64,000 nucleotides of DNA. Source: Lentinula raphanica. Lineage: Eukaryota; Basidiomycota; Agaricomycetes; Agaricales; Omphalotaceae. Below the pieces are notes generated by a model. That model had not been told where the DNA came from, searched no databases, and was given only the letters and a program-made list of their open reading frames with translations. The stretch spans positions 272,254-336,253 of the forward strand of contig JANVFP010000045.1 of the NCBI GenBank assembly GCA_027919835.1, given 5' to 3'. The number at the start of each line of letters is the position of its first letter. Within the stretch, counting starts at the first letter, position 1. This document shows positions 1 through 11,100 of the stretch, in pieces. The position numbers were made by a program, and so were the translations under genes.

Positions 1-529
1 AGTCCTTCTGCAGGGGCACTAGGTCGTATTCGTATTCCCCCGGTGGTAACACCTAGGTAGAGAGTTGTGATTGAACGATTGAATCGGATAGGAAAATGAC
101 GCACCTCAAAACAGCAGCGACGTTGATCTATGGGACTATCTATGTTCTCCTCTATTGTATCCGCTAGGGTCTTCAAAACACTATGACTCGGGATTAAGCC
201 TAACTCCCAATCCAGAAACAGACGCGCAACATCAGCGCGCACTAGAATCTAGAACTTCAGTTACATTTCGATTGAACGCGTACAGCTCATACCAGAGATA
301 CAGTTCAGGGGACTCCATAGATCGAGTTCGCCCTTTTCAAGTCCCCAGAAGAACTCCAGGTCCGTTGCCTGATATTTCATAGTGATCATCATATGGTCTT
401 GACTATCATTCGGCATAACCGACGCACCTGAGCATGAAATGGACCCGTGAACAAGCGAAATTTTTGTATAGGTTGAACGCCATCGACGTACGTAGACAGG
501 ATTTGGAGGTTGGCTAACTTCGTGTTCAT
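1..529 (-). CDS. Array copy B1 (partial): degenerate HNH-family protein, 5' part
   Basis: This is the N-terminal part of a four-exon gene on the minus strand; the last exon continues beyond the left edge. The start at 529 gives an MNTK-type N-terminus, as in copy B2. Exon 2 encodes a block with LEFFWGLEKGELDLW, and exon 3 begins VRADV and holds LFLDWE and QRR motifs. The last exon begins at the VLPPGEYEYDLVPL block. The sequence is almost identical to 3011-3536, so this is a recent duplicate of B2. The family role is unknown. By motif order and exon phase it is related to the HNH-type gene at 7161-9172 but lacks that gene's key His residues. Expression and intactness of the 3' half cannot be judged here. 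Confidence 0.6.
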
Positions 530-1077
530 GATGGTTTGAGTGGAAGAGCAGTGGCCCCTATGATTGCCTATCCTATTGTTTCCCTGTCAGGGTCAATTTG
601 GAATAAGCAAACTATGTCAGCGGTGCCCTGCAAGTCTTGAGCTTAAGAGCTTGAAGCTTGAAGCTCCGTCTTGACCGATGACCATCTGCCATTCACGAAT
701 CACAGCGCACGTCCGTCGTCCTGGGGTAGCCTGGGGTGCATCCTAGTATGTCATGTAACTGTAAGAAACTAATACAGGACACGGTCCATGTGTCGCCCAC
801 TAACATGCGCCGCCGACTTGACCTACGACGGCATCTCCAGTCTGTCCTGGAACCTAACCTACATGATGTACATACGGGTGTCAAACTTGAGAATGTCGAA
901 CAGCTTGGAGGTATACATTGATCGACTGCTACTATGTATGACGTGCGGTATTAGATTTGTGAAATGAGTGAGGAAAGAGCATTGCATGTTGAAAACAGAA
1001 TCGATTATTTAATCGCAGTGCGAAGAGGTTTAAGATGACGTGAGTGACCACGAGATATGAGCACAAAGCGAACGAAA
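530..1077. other. Spacer between array copies B1 and A1
   Basis: No gene is supported here. The stretch holds the 5' flank of B1 and the 3' flank of A1. Much of it, including about 780-1040, recurs nearly unchanged at 3737-4050, as expected for a segmental duplication. Short reading frames on both strands show no family motifs. Confidence 0.6.
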
Positions 1078-2082
1078 TCATTCGCCGTCCACCAATGAAT
1101 CCCGCCAAGCGTTTCTGGAACACTCGCCTTCACTCTTTGCTAACACCTCTTCAACCGGAGCAGATGGTGGTAGCGATTCGAGCCAGGATTGTATTCGGAC
1201 CCCGTCGTCTTCGCCCGAGTAGTAATCGTCCTGGATGATTTCCACGGAATCGTCCGATTCGGATGAATACCGGTCATCCTCTCGACCTGAGATGCGGCTG
1301 GATAGATACTGGATATCCGGACGCGCGCGGAATTCTTGAGGAATCGGTTCGCAGCACAAGCCAGAAATGATTCCGATACGACGAAAGTAGGGCTGATGTT
1401 TATGGATACTCGAATACATCTCATACCCGGCATGAACTACAGCAAAGGCGGGATGAATGTTCAGCTTGACCCGTGAAAAATTAGGAGAACTGAATTCGAG
1501 CTTTTGAGGAGACGTTGAGCCGTTGCCGAGTACAAACACAGTAGGTGGATCCTTCTTCAGCGGCACTAGGTAGTACTCGTATTTCCCAGGTGGTATCACC
1601 TACTAGGTTGAAAATCATCATTCGATGGTCAAAACTGAGATGAGATAAACGCACCTCGAAACAGCAGCGACGTTGATCTATGTGACCATCTAAATTCGCC
1701 ACTATGATATCTGACAAATTTTGCAATATTTCATTGGTCGGGATTAAAGCTAGCTCCCAGTCGAGAAATAAACGTGCAATATCAGCGCGTACTGTACTAA
1801 TCGCAGTTCTTAGCATCCTCTCAATTACATAGGGTGACGACTCACCAGATATACAGTTCATAGGACTCCATAAGTCGAGTTCGCCCTTTTCAAGCCCCCA
1901 GCAGAACTCTAGCTTAGTTACCTGACAATGCAAGGTGAACAAATCATCAAAGTCATTCGGTATAGTCGACGCACATTAGCATAGAATCGACCGGTGAACA
2001 AGCGAAAGCGTTGTATAGGTTGAGTGTCTTCCACGGACGTAGACAGCACCTCAAGGTTGGCTAACGTGAATTTCATGTTCAT
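1078..2082 (-). CDS. Array copy A1: degenerate HNH-family protein
   Basis: This is a four-exon gene. Exon 1 (about 2082-1975) starts MNMKF and carries FRLFTGRFYAN. Exon 2 has VTKLEFCWGLEKGELDLW. Exon 3 has VRADIARLFLDWE and DQRRCCFE. Exon 4 (about 1602-1078) starts VIPPGKYEYYLVPL and continues through a conserved VKLNIHPAFAVVH block to an acidic, Ser-rich C-terminus (ESDDSVE). Introns are about 50-60 bp with GT-AG ends. The predicted length is roughly 280 residues, with no signal peptide or membrane segment. The first His motif is shortened and the second catalytic His position (EIH in the gene at 7161) is Ala here (DIA), so nuclease activity is not expected. A1 keeps an open frame, unlike its duplicate A2. 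The function is unknown. Confidence 0.65.
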
Positions 2083-2531
2083 GATAGTTGCGGTAGAAGA
2101 GGAATGGCTCCTATCCTCAACTTCTCTTGCTTCGTGGGACAATAATCACAGAATTCCGTGTGTGATAATTGATCCCTTTTGTTCGGTCCCGGACCCGGTC
2201 AACTCCAACGCCACCATCCATTCATCCTCTCACCAAGTCGAGGATCATTGTCTTCATCTGTCGTCCTGAGTTGGCCTTGCATAACACCTTGGTCTAGGGC
2301 TGCTCGGAGGTTCTGATGTCTGAGCTGGGCCTGATGAATCCGCCCGCAGTTTGCCTGAATCATGTATCACCCATGAGAACTGTATATTAGATTGAGATAC
2401 GGCAAGAGTTATATTCGTGGAAGAAAGAGAAGGGCGATTGCTGTGACGTCAATGGGGAGCGAAAAATTTTCCAAATTATGCGGGGAACACGAAAAATAAG
2501 TGTGTAAAGTAGACTTGATCAATGAACAAAA
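2083..2531. other. Spacer between array copies A1 and B2
   Basis: No gene is supported. It contains the 5' flank of A1 and the 3' flank of B2. Parts match the corresponding spacer at 5036-5611 with small insertions and deletions, for example the segment with a direct match around 2400-2520 versus 5450-5600. Confidence 0.5.
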
Positions 2532-3536
2532 TCATATGTCCTCCATCGATGAGTTCGGCCAAACGTCTGTGAAAGACTCAGCCTCACTCCTCCCACTCTT
2601 CCCAGACACTTCTTCGACGGGTGCAGATTTCGGTACCGCTTCCAACCACGACTGTATTCTGATTGCCCCGTCTTCGATAGGATAGTCGTCGTCTTCTGGG
2701 ATATCCTCTGAATCATCAGATTCGGATGAGTTTTGGTCATTCTCTTGACCTGAGACATGGCGACGTAGAACCCGAACATCCGGACGGGCGCGGAATTCGC
2801 GAGAAGCCCTTTCGCAAGACAAGATCATTAACCATGTCATGGGACGATAGTAGTGTCGATTTTCGTGGACACTCGGGTATAATTTGTACGCGGCATGGAC
2901 AAAAGCGAATGCAGGATGAACATTCAATCTGACCCGTGGAAAGTGAGGAAGATCTAAATCCAACTGTTGGGAAGGATTTGAGCCGTCGCCGATGACAAAC
3001 AGACAAGGAGAGTCCTTCTGCAGGGGCACTAGGTCGTATTCGTATTCCCCCGGTGGTAACACCTAGGTAGAGAGTTGTGATTGAACGATTGAATCGGATA
3101 GGAAAATGACGCACCTCAAAACAGCAGCGACGTTGATCTATGGGACTATCTATGTTCTCCTCTATTGTATCCGCTAGGGTCTTCAAAACACTATGACTCG
3201 GGATTAAGCCTAACTCCCAATCCAGAAACAGACGCGCAACATCAGCGCGCACTAGAATCTAGAACTTCAGTTACATTTCGATTGAACGCGTACAGCTCAT
3301 ACCAGAGATACAGTTCAGGGGACTCCATAGATCGAGTTCGCCCTTTTCAAGTCCCCAGAAGAACTCCAGGTCAGTTGCCTGATATTTCATAGTGAACATA
3401 TGGTTTTGACTATCATTCGGCATAACCGACGCACCTGAGCATGAGATGGACCCGTGAACAAGCGAAATTTTTGTATAGGTTGAACGTCATCGACGGACGT
3501 AGACAGGATTTGGAGGTTGGCTAGCTTCGTGTTCAT
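2532..3536 (-). CDS. Array copy B2: degenerate HNH-family protein
   Basis: This four-exon gene is organised like A1. Exon 1 starts MNTKLANLQ and ends in FRLFTGPSHAQ. Exon 2 carries ATDLEFFWGLEKGELDLW, and exon 3 VRADVARLFLDWELGLIP. Exon 4 (about 3065-2532) starts VLPPGEYEYDLVPL, has VRLNVHPAFAFVH and ends in an acidic tail (SESDDSEDIPEDDD) and SSMEDI. Reading frames and splice sites look intact. Its 5' half is nearly identical to the partial copy at the left window edge, with a spacing of 3010 bp. B-type copies differ from A-type at many sites, so the duplicated unit contained one A and one B gene. The HNH residues are not conserved; the role is unknown. Confidence 0.65.
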
Positions 3537-4088
3537 GATGGTTTGAGTGGAAGAGCAGTGGCCCCTCTATCCTATTGTTTCCCTGTCAGGGTCAATTTGG
3601 AATAACAAGCAAACTTTGTCAGCGGTGCCCTGCAAGTCTTGAGCTTGAGTATTGACCGGTGACCATCTGACATTCACAACGCATGTCCGTCGTCCTGGGG
3701 TACGTCCTAGTATGTCATGTACCTGTAAGAAACTGATACAGGACACAGTCCGTCCATGTGTCGGCCACCAACATGCGCCGCCGACTTGACCTACGACGGC
3801 ATCTCCAGTCTGTCCTGGAACCTAACCTACATGATGTACATACGGGTGTCAAACTTGAGAATGTCGAACAGCTTGGAGGTATACATTGATCGACTGCTAC
3901 TATGTATGACGTGCGGTATTAGATTTGTGAAATGAGTGAGGAAAGAGCATTGCATGTTGAAAACAGAATCCATTATTTAATCGCAGTGCGAAGAGGTTTA
4001 AGATGACGTGGGTGACCACGAGATATGAGCACAATACCGAACGAAATCATTCGCCGTCCACCAATGAATCCCGCCAAGCGTTTCTGGA
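3537..4088. other. Spacer between array copies B2 and A2
   Basis: No gene is supported. This is the near-identical duplicate of spacer 530-1077, differing by a few small insertions and deletions in the part upstream of B2. Confidence 0.55.
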
Positions 4089-5035
4089 TCACTCGCCTTC
4101 ACTCTTTGCTAACACCTCTTCAACAACCGGAGTAGATCGTGGTACCAATTTAAGCCAGGATTGTATTCGGACCCCGTCGTCTTTGCCAGAGTAATCAACG
4201 TCCTCGATGATCTCCACGGAATCGTCCGATTCGGATGAATACCGGTCATCCTCTCGACCTGAGATGCGGCTGGATAGATACTGGATATCCGGACGCGCAC
4301 GGAATTCTTGAGGAATCGGTTCGCAGCACAAGCCAGAAATGATCCCCATATGACGAAAGTAGGGCTGATGTTTATGGATACTCGAATACATCTCATACCC
4401 GGCATGAACTACAGCAAAGGCGGGATGAATGTTCAGCTTGACCCGTGAAAAATGAGGAGAACTGAATTCGAGCTTTTGAGGGCACGTTGAGCCGTTGCCG
4501 AGTACAAACACAGTAGGTGGATCCTTCTTCAGCGGCACTAGGTAGTACTCGTATTCACCAGGGGGTATCACCTAGGTTAAAAATCATCATTCGATGGTCG
4601 AAACTGACATGAGATAAACGCACCTCGAAACAGCAGCGACGTTGATCTATGTGACCATCTAAATTCGCCACTATGATATCTGACAAATTTTGCAATATTT
4701 CATTGGTCGGGATTAAAGCTAGCTCCCAGTCGAGAAATAAACGTGCAATATCAGCGCGTACTGTAATCGCAGTTCTTAGCATCCTTTCAGTTAAATAGGG
4801 TGACGACTCACCAGATATATGGTTCATAGGACTCCATAAGTTTCAAGCCCCCAGCAGAACTCTAGCTTAGTGACCTGACAATGCAAGGTGAACAAATCAT
4901 CAAAGTCATTCGGTATAGTCGACGCACATTAGCATAGAATCGACCGGTGAACAAGCGAAAGCGTTGTATAGGTTGAGTGTCTTCCCCGGACGTAGACAGC
5001 ACCTCAAGGTTGGCTAACGTGAATTTCATGTTCAT
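4089..5035 (-). pseudogene. Array copy A2: degenerate HNH-family gene, probably inactivated
   Basis: This is a duplicate of A1 at a spacing of about 3011 bp, with the same four-exon layout. Two lesions are visible relative to A1. In exon 2, the stretch encoding the EKGEL part is shortened by 13 bp (compare 4837-4848 with 1873-1897 on the plus strand), which shifts the frame. In exon 4, a single base change near 4089 turns a Cys codon into an early stop, removing the last 13 residues found in A1. Exon 3 (VRADIARLFLDWE) and most of exon 4 (VIPPGEYEYYLVPL) are still open. I infer a recent pseudogene; a different splice choice in exon 2 could in principle rescue the frame. Confidence 0.6.
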
Positions 5036-5611
5036 GATAGTTGTGGTAGAAGAGGAGTGGCTCCTATCACTGTCAGCAACTTCTCTTGCTTCGTGGGACA
5101 ATAATCACAGAATTCCGTGTGTGCTTCCTTTTGTTCTGTGGTGTGGTCGCTTGTGGTCGGTCTCGGCCAACTCCAGCGCGCCACCATTGATCCTCCCAGG
5201 AGGGTCCAAGCTGGTCCAAGCGACCCCGAAACCTCTCGCCAAGTTGAAGATCTGTCAGTGTCATATGCTCTGAATAGTCCTGAGTCGCACTGGTTGGCCT
5301 TGCATGACACAGCATGACACCTTGGTCTACGAGGGCCTACATAGTAGGGCTGCGAGGTTGTGATGTCTGAGCTGGACCTGCTGAATCCGCCGCAGTGTGC
5401 CAGTGTGTGCCTAAATCATATACAAATCACTCTTGAAAACTGTTGTATATTAGATTGAGATACCGCAGAAGTTGGATTCGTGGAAGAAAGACAAGGGAGA
5501 GGGAAAACATTTCATGATTGCTGTAACGTCAATTGGGAGCCAAAAACTTTCCCAATTATGCGGGGAACATGAGAAATAAGTGTGTAAAGTATACTTGATC
5601 AATGAATAAGA
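5036..5611. other. Spacer between array copies A2 and B3
   Basis: No gene is supported. Overlapping open frames on both strands at 5032-5317 share no family motif and lie in a segment with little coding character. The part near 5450-5600 resembles 2400-2520. Confidence 0.45.
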
Positions 5612-6617
5612 TTAGATGTCCTCCATCGATGTGTTCGGCCAAACATCTGTGAAAGAGTCAGCCTCACTCCTCCGACTCTTCCCAGAAACTTGTTCGACGA
5701 TGAGGCCAGATTTTGGTACCGCTTCGAGCCACGACTGTATTCTGATTGCGCCATCTTCGCTTGGATAATCGGCGTCCGCCGGAATATCTTCCGATTCATC
5801 AGATTCGGATGAGCGTTGGTCGTCCTTTTGACCTGAGACATGTCGACGTAGAGTCCGGAAATCAGGACGGGCATAGAATTCACGTGGGACCCTTTCGCAA
5901 CATAGCATCGACACCCTCAGCATAGGATCATAGTAACGTTGGCTTTTGTGAATATCCGGGTATAGTTTGTACACGCCATGGATAACGGCGAAAGCAGGAT
6001 GGACGTCCAACTTGAGACGTGGATGATGAGGGGAAGCTAGTTCCAGCTTTCGAGGAGACGTTGAGCCATCTTCGATGACAAGCAGATTAGGGGGATCCAT
6101 CCGGAGCGGGACTAGGTCGTACTCGTATTCGCCCGGTGGCAACACCTACGTAAGAAGATTATCATTCGAGGGTTGAATTTAACAAGAGAAGGGCGCACCT
6201 CAAAACAACTTCGTCGTTGATCTATGTGGCCATCTATATTCGCTTCTATCGTATCCGCCAATTTCTTCAAAATTTCATTGGTCGGGATTAAAGCTAGCTC
6301 CCAGTCGAGAAACAGGCGTGCAACATCGGCGCGCACTAGAATCTCGAATGTGAGTGAAATAGCGGCTAAATGAGTACAGGTCATACCAGATATACAGTTC
6401 AGGGGGCTCCATAAATCGAGTTCGCCCTTTTCAATCCCCCAACAGAACTCTAGCTTAGTTACCTGATATTTCATGGTGAGCACATTGTCGATGTCATTTG
6501 GCGTACTCAACGCACACGAGAATGGAATTCACCCGTGAACAAGCGAAAACGTTGTATAGGTTGAGTGTTCTCGACGGAGGTAGACAAAGCCGATAAGTTG
6601 CCTAACGCGAATTGCAT
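5612..6617 (-). CDS. Array copy B3: degenerate HNH-family protein
   Basis: This is the rightmost and most diverged B-type copy, with four exons. Exon 1 starts MQFALGN and ends FRLFTGEFHSR. Exon 2 has VTKLEFCWGIEKGELDLW. Exon 3 has VRADVARLFLDWELALIP and DQRRSCFE. Exon 4 starts VLPPGEYEYDLVPL, has LKLDVHPAFAVIH and ends with an acidic segment and TSMEDI. The predicted product is about 284 residues with intact splice sites. It is the array copy nearest to the full HNH-type gene at 7161. The position equivalent to the second catalytic His is Ala, so it is probably not a nuclease; its present function is unknown. Confidence 0.65.
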
Positions 6618-7160
6618 GTTCGAGAGGATGGTGGTAGTCGTACAAGAAGGTGAATAGAGTGGCACTCTGCGCAACGGAGGTCATATGACTGCGTGTACTG
6701 TACGTAATATAACTATTTCCTTTTCAGGAACTGTCGTACAGGCTTCTCTCATTGTACTACTTCAAGAGATTCAACTCAATATTTCTTCGTGAGATCTTCT
6801 AATACCCTGACATCTGATTCATTTGTTCGTTGTCTTTTTGCTCAGGTTTTTTAAGGTGCTTGCGACATTGTCCCAGATGGCACCTGATGGCACTAAAGCT
6901 GTCAGGAATCGAATTCCCGTATGTTCTATAACCAGCTATAACCTGTTCTAACGTCCGCGTAACAATCTCCTATCACGATAAGATCTGTCCCTGTGACTGC
7001 TCTATTGTGGATACGACTGAGGCTCGTTGTGGGCTGGGCGCGCCACTCGACACCGCTTATAGCCCATTGTGCTTTTTCCGATGACAATGGGACAACGTAG
7101 GGATATAAAACCTGTTCGTAGCCAGGTTGAACATATCAGAATTTATCGGTCAATCTCGTC
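6618..7160. other. Intergenic region between the array and the HNH-type gene
   Basis: This is the divergent spacer between B3 (minus) and the gene at 7161 (plus). No gene is supported. A TATA-like element at 7103-7110 serves the plus-strand gene. A short GTTCTATAACCAGCTATAAC-like direct repeat lies near 6925-6945. Confidence 0.5.
7103..7110 (+). promoter_or_regulatory. TATA box of the HNH-type gene
   Basis: The sequence ATATAAAA lies about 50 bp upstream of the start codon at 7161, a plausible position for a TATA element with a short leader. Confidence 0.5.
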
Positions 7161-9172
7161 ATGGCCATGAACTTGGACAGTGACGGGTCTCTCTCTCTAG
7201 ATCTGCCATCATCAGACTCGGACAGCGATGGTCCGGGGCCGTCTTCCTCTGCCGTCGATACCAACCTTCTCAGCGACTCACAGACTCAAGTCAGAAAATC
7301 CACCCGGATCGCTATGCAACCTTCCCGTCCCAACTATAGGGAATCCGAATCTCCACATGTTACCAACCCCGACGGCTCACCTTATGATCCAACCTATATT
7401 GAGTATATCGATGACGATCTCAACGATTCTCCTGCTCGTAATGTGCTTCTTGGGCAAGGAGCAAACCAGAAAACGAAGAATAAGGTCATTGCTTCGGCTC
7501 CTCATCGGAACCGGTGCCTCATTACCCACATTGCGGGAATTGAGGTGCAATTCTGTCACCTTCTGGCGCGAGCAACAAACCTCAATTTTGTGCGTGTTAT
7601 TCTTGATACATGCTATTAACCATCTTGACCGGTGTTCGCAGATAAGATACCTTGAGTGGCTCTCTGGTCTACTGCCTGGCGAGCTCAACGTCAATTCTCG
7701 ATACAATATTGTTTGTTGTGAGTTACTACTTGTTTTCCGATGGGCCAACCTGAACCGTATTTGCACGCTTCTCCTCCAGTGAAAGCGGAGATTCATATTC
7801 TAATGGATAATAGCGGCTTCATTCTCCTGCCATCTAAGGAGGTTTTGCTATCTCTCCAAGAACTTTGCAAATGGAATGAAACCCGTCCTGATTGGGAGGA
7901 CCGACGTCTATTCAAAGCTTGCGAAGAGGTATGAATCTTTTCAACTACAAATTACTATCATCTTCTCAAACTCCTGACTCCGATGTTATCTGCAGTATCC
8001 TGAATTAAAAGCAGCGTCCTATGAGTATTCCTTCTTACCAATTCATCTGCCTGCGAACAGGAAATTCTCCCGCATCAAGCTCGTCACCAGCAGCAATGGG
8101 GAATTGGTAGAGACCAGTCCCGCGCAGTGGACTGATTACACTTCGAATTTTCAAAAGAATCCTGACCTCCAACGCCTCAAATCTCATGCACATCCTTTCT
8201 TCGTTTGCTGCCATGCTTACCAGCAGCTCGAGCGCCTTCTCGATGACCGGGACGTGAAGAAGGTTTCCGAGTGGCGAAGTGTTTTCCGTGATCTCTCGCA
8301 GAAAAACCATCGATTTTCACTCTTGATGCAATTGACAAGTTCTTGGGAAGATTTTCATGTTCCTGCTTTTTTCAACAAGGGTTCTATACCTGCAAAACTG
8401 GTTGCAGCTAAGAAGAAGAATGCTGTTCTGAAGGGCCTAGCGTTCCCATCCTCTTCGGAATCTCCAAAGTTCCCTCTCAAAGGAAAGCGCAAGTCCGGTA
8501 AATGTCACAACTTGAGCCTGTTGATCAGTGGAAATCTCATTGATCATTTTCTTTTTAGCACGTTCTGCGCCTGCGGCGTCCAAGGAAATGTACACCCTTC
8601 CTGCTTTGAATATTGAGAAGCTCGAATGCGAGCTTTATGCTTCGAGGGACTCCTTTAAATGGTGCATTGACCGTGCCAACGAAACGCTCGGAGCAGTTCA
8701 GCCCAAGTTCCAATTCTTTCCAGTCGATCGTCTCCCGCGAGATGTCCCCAAACCTGCCGCACGAACTGCTTTACCGCGCTATCGCGAAGGCTCGATGAGT
8801 CCTTCAGAGGCCGCTCGTCGCAAAAAGTTCAAGTTGAGTGAAGTCGACACTGTCCGTGACTCTGCGCTTTCCACAAGCTCGGAGGAGGAGGATGTCATCG
8901 CGTCGACTTCGGCTGTGCCTCTCGAGCGCCTACCAGTGGCCAAGCGTGGCGGTGGAGGAAGGGTCAGCGTCGCCGGTTCTTCTCGTTCTCATATTAGCAA
9001 AGGGAAACAGAAGGTCACTGGATCTACACGCGCCGGGGACTCAGATGCTACAGCATCGACTTCGGCTGTGCCTCTTCAACGCCTGGGCAAGCGTGGCGGC
9101 AGAGGTAGCACCAGTGTCGCCGGTTCTTCTCAATCTCAGGTTGACAAAGGCAAGAAGAAGGCTACTGGATAG
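7161..9172 (+). CDS. HNH-type endonuclease-domain protein (basidiomycete expanded family)
   Basis: This multi-exon gene encodes a protein of roughly 500 residues. The N-terminus is acidic and Ser-rich. The core carries a CLIT motif, QFCHLLAR, LEWLSGLLPGELN, NSRYNIV and then KAEIHILMD with GFILLP. These give the His, Asn and His expected of an HNH_2-type (PF13391-like) nuclease fold common in mushroom genomes. Short introns follow the LNF, NIVC and ACEE codons. The next part has YEYSFLPI and LKSHAHPFFVCCHAYQQL, which align with the array genes. The C-terminal third is low-complexity, with two imperfect copies of a block (ASTSAVPL, KRGG, SVAGSSRSH, KGKQK). I infer a nuclear DNA-binding or nuclease role; the exact job is not known. 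Confidence 0.6.
8890..9172 (+). repeat. Two-copy coding repeat in the HNH-type gene
   Basis: The last exon encodes two imperfect copies of a roughly 45-residue block, each with ASTSAVPL, KRGGxG, SVAGSS and a Lys-rich end (KGKQK / KGKKK). The DNA copies are clearly alike, so this is an internal tandem duplication of a basic, disordered tail. Confidence 0.6.
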
Positions 9173-9890
9173 TTCGAAGTGGAAGGCTGCGATCAAGGAT
9201 GGTCCCTGGTATAATAACATACATCTTCTCCTGTATCTTTACGATATAGTACAATACTGATCTCGAGGGCGTGATATATACATAAATGTGTACTACATCC
9301 GTTCAAGATAACTTTGGGATTGTCACATAACATGATACGTGAATGAAGGTGGTCACTGGTGGACGTGAAGCGGCCCACCAGACCCGCTCCCTTCCGAATC
9401 GGGCTCTCTCTCCCTAATTTCCAGTCTAACTCGACATTTTCAGTAAATCAGTAGTATGTCTCCTTGTCATGATGGACTCAAGAGCTGGATTGTCATTGCG
9501 GCATTTTGTCGGTACCATCGAACGGTCCCGCATCAACCAACGGATACTTTTCGGGTCGTCAAATGGTCCTTCGTATGTAAAACAAAAACCTAAATTGGGT
9601 GAGATAGTCCTGCCTACCTTGCATGAATGATCATGCAACAGGTATATTTAGTGTCATGCTCATCATCCGATAGGTCTGGAACAACTGACTTCCTAGGGGT
9701 AAGCGCTACGTACAGGATGGATTGCATGATCAGGCATCTGCATCTGCTGGCAAGGTTTGACGGCGGAGAACTCGGGTCTCCCACTTATGGCCCCAGCATA
9801 TAACATGGCTCAAAAGTCCGCCTTTATAGGATTTCATCCCCTCTAGTGGTACTTTTACATCAACCTCGTCTCTGAAACTTGAAACTGAAC
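9173..9890. other. Intergenic region
   Basis: No gene is convincingly supported. A minus-strand open frame at 9426-9638 has no recognised motif. The last 60 bp form the leader of the gene starting at 9891. Confidence 0.45.
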
Positions 9891-10766
9891 ATGCAGGTAT
9901 GCACTTGCACCTCGACGTCGAGTGACCGAAATCTGATCATCTCTTTTCGTAGAACAACTACACCCACATCGCTGCTTCGCAGTCGTCTCCAAGAACCTTG
10001 AAAAACGTAGTAGCCCGAGCATTAGGTGGAAGAGTGAGAGCTCCGTACTCGAATGGGAACATAGACGCTGACTTCATTGTGATGCTTAGAAACATTCCAC
10101 ACATCGTACAGAAGCTGAGGTCTCCTTGATCGCACCGATAACACCCGTTTATTTTCAGCCAGAGTGCGAAACCCTAGTAAGTTTGGACGAGAGAAGTCTC
10201 TGTGACTGACTCACCCCCACCGAGCTGAGACCGAACGCTGACCTTTTCTTTCTTTTCCTGTAATGCAGGTCGACTTTGACATGAACCTGGACGACGACGA
10301 CGATACTATCACGCTCTGGGTAAGCTTCGGCTCCTCAAGGGAATATTCTTGACAACTCTGACGTATTGTCCAGGGGGGAAATGAATATTCACCGAGCAGA
10401 AGAATATCAGGAGCACACACCCCAACCGTCACCCGACCCTCGCAGACGTTTCTCAGTCGCAAAGACGACGGATCTAGAATTCATGTTGACCGGAGCCAGA
10501 TGCTGGATCCTGAAGATAGAACCTGGGATGCCCCGCGTTTCAAATTGAGCTCAAGGCTTGGGTTCGCGTCCAGAAAAAACTCCCAGCAGATCAAGAGCAC
10601 TAATAATAGTCAACGACGGAGCCGGTTTCCAGAGGTATGTGTAATATATCCCAAGAAAGATTATCCAGCTCGTCTTTTGTTTTTGTCTTCTCTCCAGCTG
10701 ACCTAGCTGACCGTACTTCTTCCTCAGGCACAAGTCCTGGATGCTGAAGATTCAAGTTGGATGTGA
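9891..10766 (+). CDS. Small acidic hypothetical protein
   Basis: This is a six-exon model whose exons join in phase. The start codon is followed at once by an intron (MQ | NNYTHIAASQ). Then come RTLKNVVARALGG, a short PECETL exon, a Met-Asn-Leu-Asp run (FDMNLDDDDDTITLW), a longer exon with EYSPSRRISGAHTPT, and a final exon ending AEDSSWM. The product is about 165 residues, with no signal peptide or membrane span, and is largely polar. I do not recognise the family. The exon phases and the lack of stops argue that it is real; the boundary after MLRNIPHI is the least certain. Confidence 0.45.
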
Positions 10767-11100
10767 ATTGGGGGTTCTGTCAGAGAAGCGATGGGACCAG
10801 GTGTCAGGCTACCCAACCTGGTTTCAAGAACTTCTGTGTATATTTTATTCCGTCATTTATCGTCATTTATATTGTAGAGAGAGTGATTCCTATTAATTGC
10901 ATTCCTACAGGCTACTGATCAGCTTCTGAATATACAATCTGTATGTTGGGCATGCGATAAGTACCTTGAACTTCGCTCAAGAACCAATGAAAGTAGAACG
11001 GTGGACATGTCAAACATTTGCCTGCCTTCGTAGGATGTAGATAGGGAACGAGGTGAATTATGTGTGGCGAGAGGGAAAGAGAAGAAAGGGCCTTTAGCAG
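10767..11100. other. 3' spacer between convergent genes
   Basis: This lies between a plus-strand gene ending at 10766 and the minus-strand gene ending at 11101. It is AT-rich in parts, with a TCATTTATCGTCATTTAT direct repeat near 10854-10872. No coding sequence is seen. Confidence 0.5.

Noticed and set aside
5032..5317. Overlapping open frames on both strands in the A2 upstream spacer
   Set aside because: They have no motif, no splice context and lie in duplicated spacer DNA.
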